Below are positions 1-9,800 of a stretch of DNA of 37,719 nucleotides, piece by piece (within the stretch, counting starts at the first letter, position 1; the number at the start of each line of letters is the position of its first letter). The stretch is taken from the NCBI GenBank assembly GCA_030452275.1, contig JAKDMR010000001.1, forward strand, positions 1 to 37,719. The letters run 5' to 3'. Below the pieces are notes generated by a model. That model worked only from the letters and a program-made list of their open reading frames with translations. It was not told the origin of the DNA and did not search any database. This DNA comes from Candidatus Nitrosocosmicus sp. (GTDB lineage: Archaea; Thermoproteota; Nitrososphaeria; Nitrososphaerales; Nitrososphaeraceae). Made by a program: the position numbers and the translations under genes.

Positions 1-132
1 TACATACGCTAGACAGAAATAAAGCTCTTTTGACTAATTACGCAAGAGATCTATTCATCTGTAAACTGATTGTGTTTGTTTAGATACGACGCCACAACAT
101 CTTTAGCTTACCATTTTGGATTACCTTCATTA

Positions 133-150
133 TGAGGAATACTTTCCTCA
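133..150. repeat. Short perfect hairpin upstream of the transposase
   Basis: Arms TGAGGAA (133-139) and TTCCTCA (144-150) pair perfectly around a TACT loop. It lies about 40 nt before the transposase start, so in an element transcript it would fall in the 5' leader. A role in translation control or transposition is possible but not shown. Confidence 0.4.
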
Positions 151-187
151 GGTTACTTTCAGATGATGAAAGAAACATGTAAATGAT

Positions 188-1229
188 ATGATAGAAGATG
201 GAGCGGAGTCTAATTATCGTGCCAAGATAATCTTACTCAAGGATGAAGGATACTCGGTTCCTGAGATAAGAAGAGCTACCAACCATCACGACATTAACAA
301 CATAAGAAAGTGGATACATAGGTTCAACGAAAAAGGTATTGAGGGTATTGTATCCAGAAAACACATACACAATAAACCAATTAAAATAACGGTTGATGTT
401 GAGAAAAAGATTGTAGAGATAGCATCCAAGAATCCAAGAGACAGTTATGGACTGCCTTTCTCAACATGGTCTTTAAGGGCACTTGCAGGATACATATCCA
501 AGGAACTGAATCTTGTAGACTCGATAAGTCATACAGAGATTAGAAACATACTTCTCAAACACGGAATAAAGTATCATCGACAATCAAAGATTACTCTGGG
601 AAACAGCATTGACCCAGAATACGATTTAAAAAAAAGAGGATTGAAGAACTAAGATATGGCATAAATCTACCTACTGATTCCGTCCTGCTTTATGAGGATG
701 AGAAGGGTCCCATCGCAGCAAAAACATATGGTGGTACCTCGTGGTCAACCATTCGGTCTAAAGTTAGTAAGGCTCAGAAGACCAATGGAATTCTAAATGT
801 GTTTGGGGTTTGATTATACAAACAACAACCAGATGTTCACCCACAGCTACAAACGTAAGACAAGTAAGCAGTTTCTGGATTTCATAAAAAGAGTTGAACA
901 GAAATATGATTGCAATACTATAAAGCAGATATTTCTTGTTTTAGATAACGCATCGATACACAAATCAAAGATTGTGAAAGAAACTCTTGTCAGATATCAT
1001 CCAAGGATAGCCTTGGCATTTCTTCCAGCAAGATCTCCAGAGCTAAACCTGATAGAGGTAAGGTGGTTATGGATGCATCAACAGACAGGCTATAAACAAC
1101 TCTGTCTTTAAGGATGAACAGGATATCGGTAAAGCCGTATCTGACTGGACATGTGATTACAACAAAAAACATACAATCAAAACAAGCACAACTAGTTTAC
1201 AGGAAGGAAGCATCCATTTGTTTACATGA
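188..1229 (+). pseudogene. IS630-family DDE transposase, broken by three frameshifts
   Basis: The coding remains lie in several frames. Residues from 188 to about 634 give an N-terminal helix-turn-helix region (PEIRRAT, then NNIRKWIHRF) typical of IS630/Tc1 transposases. At an eight-A run (628-635) the frame shifts, and 637-812 reads on with LLYEDEKGP, which would hold the first catalytic Asp. The frame changes again near 812 (FDYTNNNQ), giving LVLDNASIH (second Asp) and SPELNLIE (catalytic Glu). A third change between about 1060 and 1088 leads to the tail ending at TGA 1227-1229. Known for the family: a single DDE nuclease chain of about 340 residues, which matches the total span. The A-run shift could be a programmed slip, but the other two are not at such runs, so the gene is most likely dead. 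Confidence 0.85.
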
Positions 1230-1676
1230 CTGTTAACAGAGCCTAATTTGCTAATCATTTGCTTATATAGCGGTATGAAAATTGAATAAAAATCACATTT
1301 GACCTGTCAATACTTATAAATTTACAATATTTGAGTTGACCGGTCTCATAATCCACAAAAGGGTATTATTGTGCTGGCGATTTTACTCGGCTAAATATTT
1401 TTTGCTTCTAGACGTAGAGTTAATACTTAGGATCATACATTTATTTTTTGAGTACTTATCCACAAGACTCATCAAAGATGGATTGGTAATGTTTATTGTT
1501 TTAATGAAGTAGAATTTCAGTCCTATGCTTGAACAAACGAGATAAGCATTTTTCAAGTATGGGATCTGTCTTTGGGATTTAAACTGCCACAGTTCATAAC
1601 CAAGTTGGTCCGTGTAGGTAATGGTTCTAAGATTGAATTCACTCTACCTCGAATGTGTGAAAATTGTCCCGTGTTT
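1230..1676. other. Gene-poor stretch
   Basis: AT-rich sequence between the IS relic and the 3' end of the minus-strand surface protein gene. I see no tRNA, no good start codon with a coding-like frame and no array. A stop-free plus-strand frame runs from 1533 to a TGA at 1686-1688 without a usable start. It probably contains the transcription end of the minus-strand gene and decayed DNA near the insertion. Confidence 0.5.
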
Positions 1677-2915
1677 CTATTTATTTGATTTAGACCTTCT
1701 CTTGCGATGCATGAAATAAACGGCAACCATAATTGTCCCGAGGATGAATGAAATAATGGGTATCAGTAGGTAGGGGTCTTGACCACCATCATTGATATTA
1801 TTAGATTTAGAGATATCTAGTCCGGACTGATTTTGACTTGTTATATTATTAAGTTCCGTACCAATTATTTTGATTATTCTAGCATCTTTTCCAAATTCTA
1901 TTACCAATTTTCTACTATCGTTATCTAAACTATATTCCGCAGATGATATGTTGCTCCCTGCACTGGGAGATGATACAGTTGAATTATTTTTGTCAATTAT
2001 TTCCTGATATATTGCTGGTTGGTTATTTACTAGCACTGTAAAATTCTTGTCTCTTTTATCTATCCTCGAATCTATTATCTCCCGAGGCAGATCAATTGAT
2101 AGTTGGCCCTTTTCGGCATATGGTATAATATCAAGAATTAGGGTCTTGATTCCTGGACTCGCTTCTGTTTGGAGATCATTTAGGCTTCCGCCTTTTAGCT
2201 CGATGTTTGTGTAATCGATTTTATTATTAGCTGTTACAGGAATGATTTGTTGTAATATTTTGCCTAATCCGGACTGATTTTGACTTGTTATATTATTAAG
2301 TTCCGTACCAATTATTTTGATTATTCTAGCATCTTTTCCAAATTCTATTACCAATTTTCTACTATCGTTATCTAAACTATATTCCGCAGATGATATGTTG
2401 CTCCCTGCACTGGGAGATGATACAGTTGAATTATTTTTGTCAATTATTTCCTGATATATTGCTGGTTGGTTATTTACTAGCACTGTAAAATTCTTGTCTC
2501 TTTTATCTATCCTCGAATCTATTATCTCCCGAGGCAGATCAATTCCTACAATACCTGACATATTTTGACCTGGCGTTAATACAAGAATTATGCTTCTTTG
2601 ATCCTTATCATAAAGTATGTTATTAATTCTAACTCCAACGTCCGATATTAATATCGGATTCAAAGTATTACCTATTTTGACTTGATAATAGATATCGTCT
2701 TTGGAAGATGGGTAACCAGACTGGTTTCCATTCGTGAATGTGTTTCCAACGATATCCTCTTGAATTTTAGGAGCCCCTATAATAGTGGTATTTGCATTAT
2801 TCAAACTAGATAGTGCATCTTTAAATTCGATGTCGCTAGGACTTAATATTACTACAAACATTGTCATCGTGAGTAGGCATATTCCAATTAACACAGGACT
2901 TCCACACTTCCACAA
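1677..2915 (-). CDS. Membrane-anchored surface protein with two homologous beta-rich repeats
   Basis: This 412-residue protein has an N-terminal hydrophobic segment (about residues 8-25, signal peptide or anchor) and a C-terminal membrane helix (about 380-401) followed by a basic tail (HRKRRSKSNK), so most of it should lie outside the cell. Two modules each begin with a strand-rich run ending in IDLPREIIDSR, pass through FTVLVNNQPAIYQEI and end in KLVIEFGKDARIIKIIGTELNN. This resembles the repeat module seen beside PEFG-CTERM tails in thaumarchaeal surface proteins (from memory), but the PEFG tail is absent and a plain anchor replaces it. Asn-X-Ser/Thr sites are frequent, so glycosylation is likely. 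The start is TTG at 2915, about 29 nt after a TATA-like box, suggesting a leaderless mRNA. Function is unknown; adhesion or envelope structure are guesses. Confidence 0.7.
   Translation of the reverse strand: MWKCGSPVLIGICLLTMTMFVVILSPSDIEFKDALSSLNNANTTIIGAPKIQEDIVGNTFTNGNQSGYPSSKDDIYYQVKIGNTLNPILISDVGVRINNILYDKDQRSIILVLTPGQNMSGIVGIDLPREIIDSRIDKRDKNFTVLVNNQPAIYQEIIDKNNSTVSSPSAGSNISSAEYSLDNDSRKLVIEFGKDARIIKIIGTELNNITSQNQSGLGKILQQIIPVTANNKIDYTNIELKGGSLNDLQTEASPGIKTLILDIIPYAEKGQLSIDLPREIIDSRIDKRDKNFTVLVNNQPAIYQEIIDKNNSTVSSPSAGSNISSAEYSLDNDSRKLVIEFGKDARIIKIIGTELNNITSQNQSGLDISKSNNINDGGQDPYLLIPIISFILGTIMVAVYFMHRKRRSKSNK
1821..2097 (-). repeat. 277-bp direct repeat, copy A (3' copy in the gene)
   Basis: Base-by-base reading shows no difference from 2268-2544. 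It encodes the second module of the surface protein, from IDLPREIID to NQSGL. The distance between copies is 447 bp (149 codons), which keeps the frame. Confidence 0.92.
2268..2544 (-). repeat. 277-bp direct repeat, copy B (5' copy in the gene)
   Basis: Identical to 1821-2097. The 170 bp between the copies (2098-2267) is not repeated at DNA level, although its protein resembles the segment preceding the first module. This points to local homogenisation of older paralogous modules rather than a simple tandem duplication. Confidence 0.92.
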
Positions 2916-2940
2916 TAATTTAGTATAGGTTGGATCATAT

Positions 2941-2948
2941 GATATAAG
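2941..2948 (-). promoter_or_regulatory. TATA-like box for the surface protein gene
   Basis: Read on the minus strand the sequence is CTTATATC, centred about 29 nt before the TTG start at 2915. This is the usual archaeal TATA-to-transcription-start distance, so the transcript is probably leaderless. Confidence 0.45.
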
Positions 2949-3054
2949 AATTCTGTGAGTAATTTGCTCTAACAGTCAAAGTGTATCCTTCAAAGTCGCT
3001 ACTATTGATAACAATGTGAACTAATGAGATGATTTTTCAAGTAGACTTATTGAA

Positions 3055-3074
3055 ATTGTTATTTAATTAACAAT
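3055..3074. repeat. Inverted repeat in the intergenic region before rpoH
   Basis: ATTGTTA (3055-3061) and TAACAAT (3068-3074) pair perfectly around TTTAAT. It sits between two divergent genes (surface protein and rpoH), about 100 bp before the rpoH TATA box. It could be a regulator site; the AT-rich setting makes chance plausible. The rest of this 300-bp gap holds nothing else I recognise apart from the promoters. Confidence 0.3.
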
Positions 3075-3152
3075 ATTGAAATTTCATTCCTTGTACCTAA
3101 ATACAATTGAATTTTGGGGTTATTTTACCGTCATTTGTGTATCCCGATGGAA

Positions 3153-3164
3153 TATTATATATAT
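3153..3164 (+). promoter_or_regulatory. TATA box for the rpoH-rpoB-rpoA operon
   Basis: A TATTATATATAT stretch lies about 85 nt before the rpoH start. A start of transcription near 3185-3190 would give a leader of about 55 nt carrying the GGAGG site at 3229-3233. Confidence 0.45.
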
Positions 3165-3242
3165 TCGATTACTGCTTTAATCGATACTTGACATTTATTT
3201 TGTTATTATGTGATTCAATAATTGCTATGGAGGATTTGTATA

Positions 3243-3494
3243 TTGTCAGCTGAGAAAAAAGAAATAAAAATAGTTGATCATATTTACCAACCAAAACATG
3301 AAATTCTAACAAAAGAGGAAGCTGAGCTAGTTTTTAAGAAATTCAATTCTAAACCTGGTCAGTTTCCATATATGATGTCTTCTGACAAAGGCATTCAAGG
3401 GCTAGAAGCTCAACCTGGAGATGTTATTAAGATAACCCGAAAGAGTTCTACTGCAGGTGAAAGTGTATATTACCGATATGTAGTAGAAGGTTGA
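3243..3494 (+). CDS. rpoH: RNA polymerase subunit H (Rpo5)
   Basis: This is the small archaeal RNA polymerase subunit corresponding to the C-terminal domain of eukaryotic Rpb5; it sits in the jaw near downstream DNA. The protein shows the family signature HEILTKEEAE near the start, then a compact beta domain with QPGDVIKITRKS and YYRYVV at the end. I chose TTG at 3243 because GGAGG at 3229-3233 lies 9 nt upstream and because it yields an 83-residue protein, the usual length; an upstream in-frame TTG at 3222 would overlap the ribosome site. It heads the operon with rpoB 8 nt downstream and rpoA after that, the conserved archaeal order. Confidence 0.93.
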   Translation: MSAEKKEIKIVDHIYQPKHEILTKEEAELVFKKFNSKPGQFPYMMSSDKGIQGLEAQPGDVIKITRKSSTAGESVYYRYVVEG

Positions 3495-3502
3495 TCTAGG
3501 GG

Positions 3503-6500
3503 ATGACAGTCAGTATCAGTAATAATTATATAGATATGTGGCCTATAATCAACGATATTTTGCGACGAGAGGGAGTAGCAAGACAACACCTTAATTCTTA
3601 TAATGAATTCATTGAACGGGGACTTCAAAGCATAATTGACGAGGTCAATGAAATAGAAATTGAAACGGCCGAATATCCATATAAAATTAAATTGGGAAAA
3701 ATAAAAATGCAGCAGCCTAGGATCATGGAATTAGATGGTTCAATTACTCATGTGGCACCCGTCGAAGCTCGACTCCGCAATTTGACCTATGCTTCTCCTA
3801 TTATGTTAGAATGTAGCATAGTTGAGGAAGGTAAAACTTTGGAATCTAGATTTATACATATTGGTGATATGCCCGTAATGGTAAAGTCAAACGCTTGTAT
3901 GCTTCATAATTATTCTGAATCAAAATTAGTAGATGTGGGAGAAGACCCAAAGGATCCTGGTGGATATTTCATTATAAACGGTTCAGAAAGGGTAATAGTT
4001 GGATTGGAGGATCTTTCTTATAATAAGATCATCGTTGATATCGAAGAAACGTCCGGTACCATGTTATACAAGGCAAAAGTATATTCTTCAATTGTTGGAT
4101 ATCGTGCAAAATTAGAGTTGATTATGAGGCCTGATGGTTCCATTGTTTCAAAGATTCCTGGTTCTCCAGTTGATATCCCACTTATCATATTAGTAAGAGC
4201 ATTAGGCTTGGAGTCTGATAAAGATATTGCCAATGCCGTGTCTTTGAATGATACTATCCAGGACGAACTGGAACCTTCATTTGAAAAATCTGGCGAAGTA
4301 GCTACTAGTAGAGACGCCATAATCTACATAAGCAAAAGAATTGCGCCAGGCATGCTAGAAGAGTTTCAAATAAAACGAGCGGAAACATTATTGGATTGGG
4401 GGCTATTGCCACATCTTGGTAAGAATCCTGATAACCGATACGAAAAGGCGTTATTCTTAGGGGAATCCGCTTGCAAGTTAGTCGAATTAAATCTTAATTG
4501 GATTGAACCAGATGATAAGGATCATTATGGGAATAAAGTCATAAAATTTGCAGGTCAGATGTTGGCAGATTTATTTAGAACCGCATTTAGGAACCTCATT
4601 AGAGATATGAAGTATCAATTAGAAAGATCTGGTCAGAAGCGAGGAATCAATGCAGTTGCAGCCGCTGTTAGACCTGGAATTATTTCTGACAAGTTAAATA
4701 ATGCTATAGCTACCGGAAATTGGGGTAGGGGTAGGGTTGGTGTTACCCAACTCCTAGATAGAACAAATTACATGTCTACGGTTAGCCACTTAAGAAGAAT
4801 CCAGTCTCCACTAAGTCGAAGTCAGCCCAATTTTGAAGCTAGGGATTTGCATGCAACCCATTTTGGTCGTATTTGTCCATCCGAAACCCCAGAAGGTTCT
4901 AATTGTGGATTAGTTAAAAACTTGGCACTATCTGCGGTAATATCAGTCAGCGTTTTATCTTCAGATGTAATTGAAAAGTTATACGAATTGGGTGTTCAAA
5001 ATGTAAATGATACGAATGATGATTTGAAACAAAAAGGTGCTAGGATATTTGTCGATGGCCGATTAATTGGATACATAGAAGATGGTCGTAATTTATCAAA
5101 TAGATTGCGTACCATGAGGCGATCTGGCAGGATGCATCCTCACATGGGTATCTATTTTTATTCCTCATTAAATGACAATGCAACAAAAAGGTTGTATATC
5201 AGTTGTAATTCAGGTAGAGTTTTGCGACCCCTAGCAATTGTAAAAGACGGAAATTTACTATTGACAAAGGAAGTGATCGAAAAGATTTCAAAGAAATTCT
5301 TGTCATGGACTGATCTCTTATACATGGGAATTATAGAATTGGTAGATGCAAATGAGGAGGAAAATTGTTATATTGCAAGTGAATTGAGGAACATAACAAA
5401 CGATCATACTCATGTTGAGATCTTCTTATCTTCGATATTGGGTGTGGGTGCCTCTATTATTCCGTACCCTGAACATAATCAATCCCCCCGGAATACGTAC
5501 GAGAGTGCAATGGCAAAACAAAGTTTGGGCTTCTCTACTCCGCTTATGAATGCAAGTACATACGTGAGACAACATTTTATGTTATATCCGCAGATGCCGG
5601 TTGTAAGCACTAAAGCAATCAATTTATTGGGATTGGATGAACGACCAACTGGTCAAAATTGCGTAGTAGCGGTTTTGCCATTTGAAGGATATAATATTGA
5701 AGATGCTGTCGTATTTAGTAAATCATCTGTAGATAGAGGGTTAGCACGTACATTCTTCTACCGAGTTTATGAGGCTGAAGCTAAACAGTATCCTGGTGGA
5801 ATGAAGGATACTTTTGAAATCCCGTCTTCTGAAGCCAATATTCGTGGTTATCGTGGAGAAAAATCTTATCGTTTGTTGGAGCAAGATGGTGCGATAATGC
5901 ATGAATCAGTTGTTAATGGGGGTGATATCTTGATTGGCCGAACCTCTCCTCCCAGATTCATGGAGGAATACAAAGAGTTTGAAGTTAAAGGCCCATATCG
6001 ACGTGATACATCAATCGGTGTTAGGCCGTCCGAGAACGGGGTGGTCGATACTGTTATTATGACGCAGTCAGTAGAAGGCGGTAAAATGTACAAGATCCGA
6101 GTCAGAGATATGCGAATTCCTGAAATAGGTGATAAATTTGCTTCCCGTCATGGTCAAAAGGGAGTTGTTGGCATGCTTGTAAACCAAGAGGACTTGCCTT
6201 ATACAGAAGATGGCGTAGTCCCCGATGTAATGATTAACCCTCACGCATTCCCTTCCAGGATGACTGTTGGGATGTTCATGGAATCACTGGGTGGTAAAGC
6301 AGCCTCTTTGAGAGGCAAAATTGTTGATGGCTCTGCATTTTTGGGGGAAAAATTGAATGATATTAAGGATATCATGGAGTCATATGGATTCAAGCATAGT
6401 GGAAAAGAGGCAATGTATGATGGGAGGACCGGGAAGAGATTCCCTGTTGACGTATATGTTGGCGTAGTCTATTATCAAAAACTACATCATATGGTAGCCG

Positions 6501-6865
6501 ATAAGATCCATAGTAGGGCGAGAGGCCAAGTTCAAATGCTAACAAAGCAGCCTACTGAAGGTAGAGCTCGTGGAGGTGGGTTAAGGTTTGGAGAAATGGA
6601 AAGAGATTGTCTAATTGCTTATGGTGCGTCAATGATGCTAAAGGACAGACTTTTAGAAGAATCTGATAAAGCAGAGATAAACGTATGTGAGAGATGTGGT
6701 TTATTATCATATTTTGATACGAAACAGAGAAAATATGTATGTAGGGTCTGCGGTGACAAGGCAAAAATTTCCAGTGTTATAATTGCATATGCCTTCAAAT
6801 TGTTATTGCAAGAAATGATGAGTTTAAATGTCGCTCCACGCTTATTGGTAAAGGAGAAGGTTTAA
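3503..6865 (+). CDS. rpoB: RNA polymerase subunit B (Rpo2), unsplit
   Basis: Second-largest RNA polymerase subunit, forming one side of the cleft and part of the catalytic site. At 1120 residues it is one full-length chain, unlike the split B'/B'' of many methanogens. Landmarks in order: an N-terminal protrusion/lobe region with GGYFIINGSERVIVG; GRICPSETPEGSNCG; the DAVVF region; HGQKGVVG (active-site region); and GRARGGGLRFGEMERD near the end. A C-terminal zinc site is formed by CERCG and CRVCG. The start ATG lies 8 nt after the rpoH stop with a purine-rich AGGGGA just before it. Codon use is AT-rich and like that of rpoA. Identity is secure. Confidence 0.98.
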   Translation: MTVSISNNYIDMWPIINDILRREGVARQHLNSYNEFIERGLQSIIDEVNEIEIETAEYPYKIKLGKIKMQQPRIMELDGSITHVAPVEARLRNLTYASPIMLECSIVEEGKTLESRFIHIGDMPVMVKSNACMLHNYSESKLVDVGEDPKDPGGYFIINGSERVIVGLEDLSYNKIIVDIEETSGTMLYKAKVYSSIVGYRAKLELIMRPDGSIVSKIPGSPVDIPLIILVRALGLESDKDIANAVSLNDTIQDELEPSFEKSGEVATSRDAIIYISKRIAPGMLEEFQIKRAETLLDWGLLPHLGKNPDNRYEKALFLGESACKLVELNLNWIEPDDKDHYGNKVIKFAGQMLADLFRTAFRNLIRDMKYQLERSGQKRGINAVAAAVRPGIISDKLNNAIATGNWGRGRVGVTQLLDRTNYMSTVSHLRRIQSPLSRSQPNFEARDLHATHFGRICPSETPEGSNCGLVKNLALSAVISVSVLSSDVIEKLYELGVQNVNDTNDDLKQKGARIFVDGRLIGYIEDGRNLSNRLRTMRRSGRMHPHMGIYFYSSLNDNATKRLYISCNSGRVLRPLAIVKDGNLLLTKEVIEKISKKFLSWTDLLYMGIIELVDANEEENCYIASELRNITNDHTHVEIFLSSILGVGASIIPYPEHNQSPRNTYESAMAKQSLGFSTPLMNASTYVRQHFMLYPQMPVVSTKAINLLGLDERPTGQNCVVAVLPFEGYNIEDAVVFSKSSVDRGLARTFFYRVYEAEAKQYPGGMKDTFEIPSSEANIRGYRGEKSYRLLEQDGAIMHESVVNGGDILIGRTSPPRFMEEYKEFEVKGPYRRDTSIGVRPSENGVVDTVIMTQSVEGGKMYKIRVRDMRIPEIGDKFASRHGQKGVVGMLVNQEDLPYTEDGVVPDVMINPHAFPSRMTVGMFMESLGGKAASLRGKIVDGSAFLGEKLNDIKDIMESYGFKHSGKEAMYDGRTGKRFPVDVYVGVVYYQKLHHMVADKIHSRARGQVQMLTKQPTEGRARGGGLRFGEMERDCLIAYGASMMLKDRLLEESDKAEINVCERCGLLSYFDTKQRKYVCRVCGDKAKISSVIIAYAFKLLLQEMMSLNVAPRLLVKEKV

Positions 6866-6898
6866 TCTTTTTGTTTTTATATAATGGAGGTTTTTTAA

Positions 6899-9800
6899 AT
6901 GAATGATGAATCTGTCAAGATATTAGATGGTATTAGATTTAGCATTTGGTCGCCTGTAGAGGTAAGAAAGTTTAGTGTTACTGAGGTAACAGCACCAGAA
7001 ACATACGACGAAGATGGAATGCCTGTTCAAGGAGGGCTAATGGACAATAGACTGGGAACGCTGGAGCCCGGACAAAAATGTGCAACTTGTGGAAATACAT
7101 CAGCCAGATGTCCTGGGCATTTTGGTCATATAGAACTTGCCGAACCCGTTCTACACATCGCATTTATCGATGACATTCATAAATTGCTTTTGATTACATG
7201 CAGATCGTGTAATCGTATTAAACTTAGTAACGAGGATTTAGAAAAATACAAAAATTTACGCGACAGCAAGGCAGCATACGCCGTAATTACTCTTGAAAAC
7301 GTTAAAGACGAGATTATTGAGAAAGCAAAGAAAGTCAAGGTTTGTCCACATTGCCAGAAAGAACAATATGATCTCATTTTTACAAAACCTACAATTTTTG
7401 TTGAAAAAACTGATGTAGGAGAAAATAGGCTATTACCAATTACTATTAGGGAGAGGCTACTAAATGTTTCAAATGACGACCTGATATTGTTAGGTTATGA
7501 CCCAAAGACTGCTCGACCAGAATGGTTCATTCTTCAAGTCTTGCCTGTTCCTCCAGTTACAGTGAGACCATCAATTATTTTAGAAACAGGTATTCGATCA
7601 GAGGATGACTTGACTCATAAGCTAGTAGATATTATCCGAGTAAATCAGAGACTCAAAGAGAGCAAAGAAGCTGGAACACCACCTTTGATTGTTCAGGATT
7701 TGGTAGATTTATTACAGTACCATGTTACTACTTACTTTGACAATGAAGTGTCGGGCATTCCTCAGGCCCATCACAGGTCTGGAAGGCCATTAAAGACCAT
7801 AACCCAGAGGCTAAAGGGTAAAGAGGGCCGATTTAGAGGATCACTATCGGGTAAGCGAGTAGATTTTTCAAGCAGAACCGTAATTTCCCCTGATCCAAAC
7901 CTTACCATATCTGACGTGGGTGTACCAAGCGATGTCGCAAAAAAGCTTACAATTCCAGAAACTGTTTCGTCCTGGAATATTGATAAACTGAAAAATCTAG
8001 TTCTAAATGGGCCTAACAATTATCCTGGAGCTAATTACATTATACGGCCGGACGGTGTAAAAATAAGACTGGACTATGTCACGGATCGAGCCGCTATTGC
8101 TGATTCAATAATGAATGGCTATACTGTGGAGCGACATCTGATGGATGGGGATGTTGTCATATTTAATCGACAGCCATCATTGCATAGGATGTCTATTATG
8201 GCTCACAATGTAAGAGTACTTCCATATCGTACTTTTCGACTCCATCCCGCTGTATGTCCACCATACAACGCAGACTTTGATGGCGATGAGATGAATTTAC
8301 ATGTACCACAAAGCCAGGAGGCAAGGGCAGAAGCGGCCTTGTTAATGCGGGTTCAAGATCAGCTCATATCGCCAAGGTATGGAGGGCCCATTATTGGTGG
8401 CATACGTGATTTCATAACTGGAGCCTTCTTATTAACAAAAGATGAAACCATACTAACTGCTGATGAAATCGCTAATTTTGCATATTTGGGTGGGTACAGC
8501 GGACCTTTACCTAAACCTCATCTAGAGAAGGATGGAAAAGCATTTTTTACAGGCAAACAATTATTTTCACTTTTCTTACCAAAAGATTTCAACTTTGTAA
8601 TTACTTCAAAGTGGAATAAAGCCTCAAAGTTGCAAGGTAAGGATGTCGTAATTAAAAACGGACAGTTGATGTCAGGTGTAATCGATAAAGCTTCAATAGG
8701 TGCAGAAGAACCTGATAGTGTACTTCACAGAATTGCAAAGGACTACGGTAACGACGAAGCAAAAAAATTTCTTGATGCTATACTTATTATGCTAAAGACT
8801 TACATTACTCACAAAGGGTTTAGCTATGGGTATTCTGATTTATGGTTAAGTGACGAAACTCGCAAAGAAATTCAAGATGTAATTCAAAAAACTTATAATA
8901 AAATTGATGAATTGATAAAACAATATCATGACGGCACTTTACCTTTAACCAGAGGTTTATCTCCAGAGGAAGCCTTAGAGCTGTATGTTGTTAATGAACT
9001 CTCAAGAGCAAGAGACAGAGCTGGAAAAATTGCCGACCGATCGTTTCCTGATGACAACTCTGGCGTAATCATGGCCTCAACCGGTGCAAGAGGTTCCACA
9101 TTGAATATTGGTCAGATGACTGCAGCATTGGGTCAACAATCGATCCGTGGAAAAAGGATTATCAAGGGATACAGGAACAGGGCGTTACCACATTTTAGGC
9201 CTGGTGATCAAAACCCTGATTCAAAGGGCTTTGTTAAATCAAATTATCGCGACGGACTTAATCCTATCGAATTTTTCTTTCACGCCATGGGAGGTAGAGA
9301 GGGTCTAGTTGATACTGCAGTGCGTACTCAACAATCTGGATATATGCAACGCAGACTCATAAATGCGTTAGAACATCTAAAAATTGAATATGATTTGACT
9401 GTTCGTGATCCACATGGAAATATTATTCAATATATTTACGGTGATGATGGTATTGATCCAGCCAAAAGTGATCATGGTGATGCTGTAAATATCACTAGGT
9501 TGGTAGAAAGTGAATCCGTTGTTGATGAAGGAGTCAAAACTAGTGAATCCGAAATGAAGGATTTGTTGATGAAATTCAAGGAGAAGATGAATCTTAAGTT
9601 AACTCAGGAAATTGAAGCGGCATTATTATCCTTTCCACTCAGCAAGGCTGGGATTAAGAAAGTAGTGCATAAAATAATGGATTTGTTCGAAAAAGCCATG
9701 ATAGAACCAGGAGAAGCAGCGGGAGTTGTTACGGCTCAGTCTATCGGGGAACCAGGTACCCAGATGACCTTGAGAACTTTTCATTTCGCTGGAGTAAAAG

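Larger units (their letters stand above)
59..1239 (+). mobile_element. Probable remnant of an IS630-type insertion sequence
   Basis: The transposase relic at 188-1229 is flanked by weakly matching ends: CTGTAAACTG at 59-68 on the left and CTGTTAACAG at 1230-1239 on the right, which match at 8 of 10 positions when the right end is read inward. IS630 elements normally have terminal inverted repeats and duplicate a TA target; I cannot define a clean TA pair here, so the boundaries are tentative. The right copy is itself a perfect palindrome, which makes the match less specific. Confidence 0.3.

Noticed and set aside
1533..1688. Stop-free plus-strand frame of about 51 codons with a CxxC near the end
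   Set aside because: No usable start codon near its 5' end, no ribosome site, and it overlaps the 3' end of the surface protein gene; most likely chance or a very old remnant.
4018..4320. 100-codon minus-strand frame within rpoB
   Set aside because: Antisense to conserved RpoB sequence; shadow frame.
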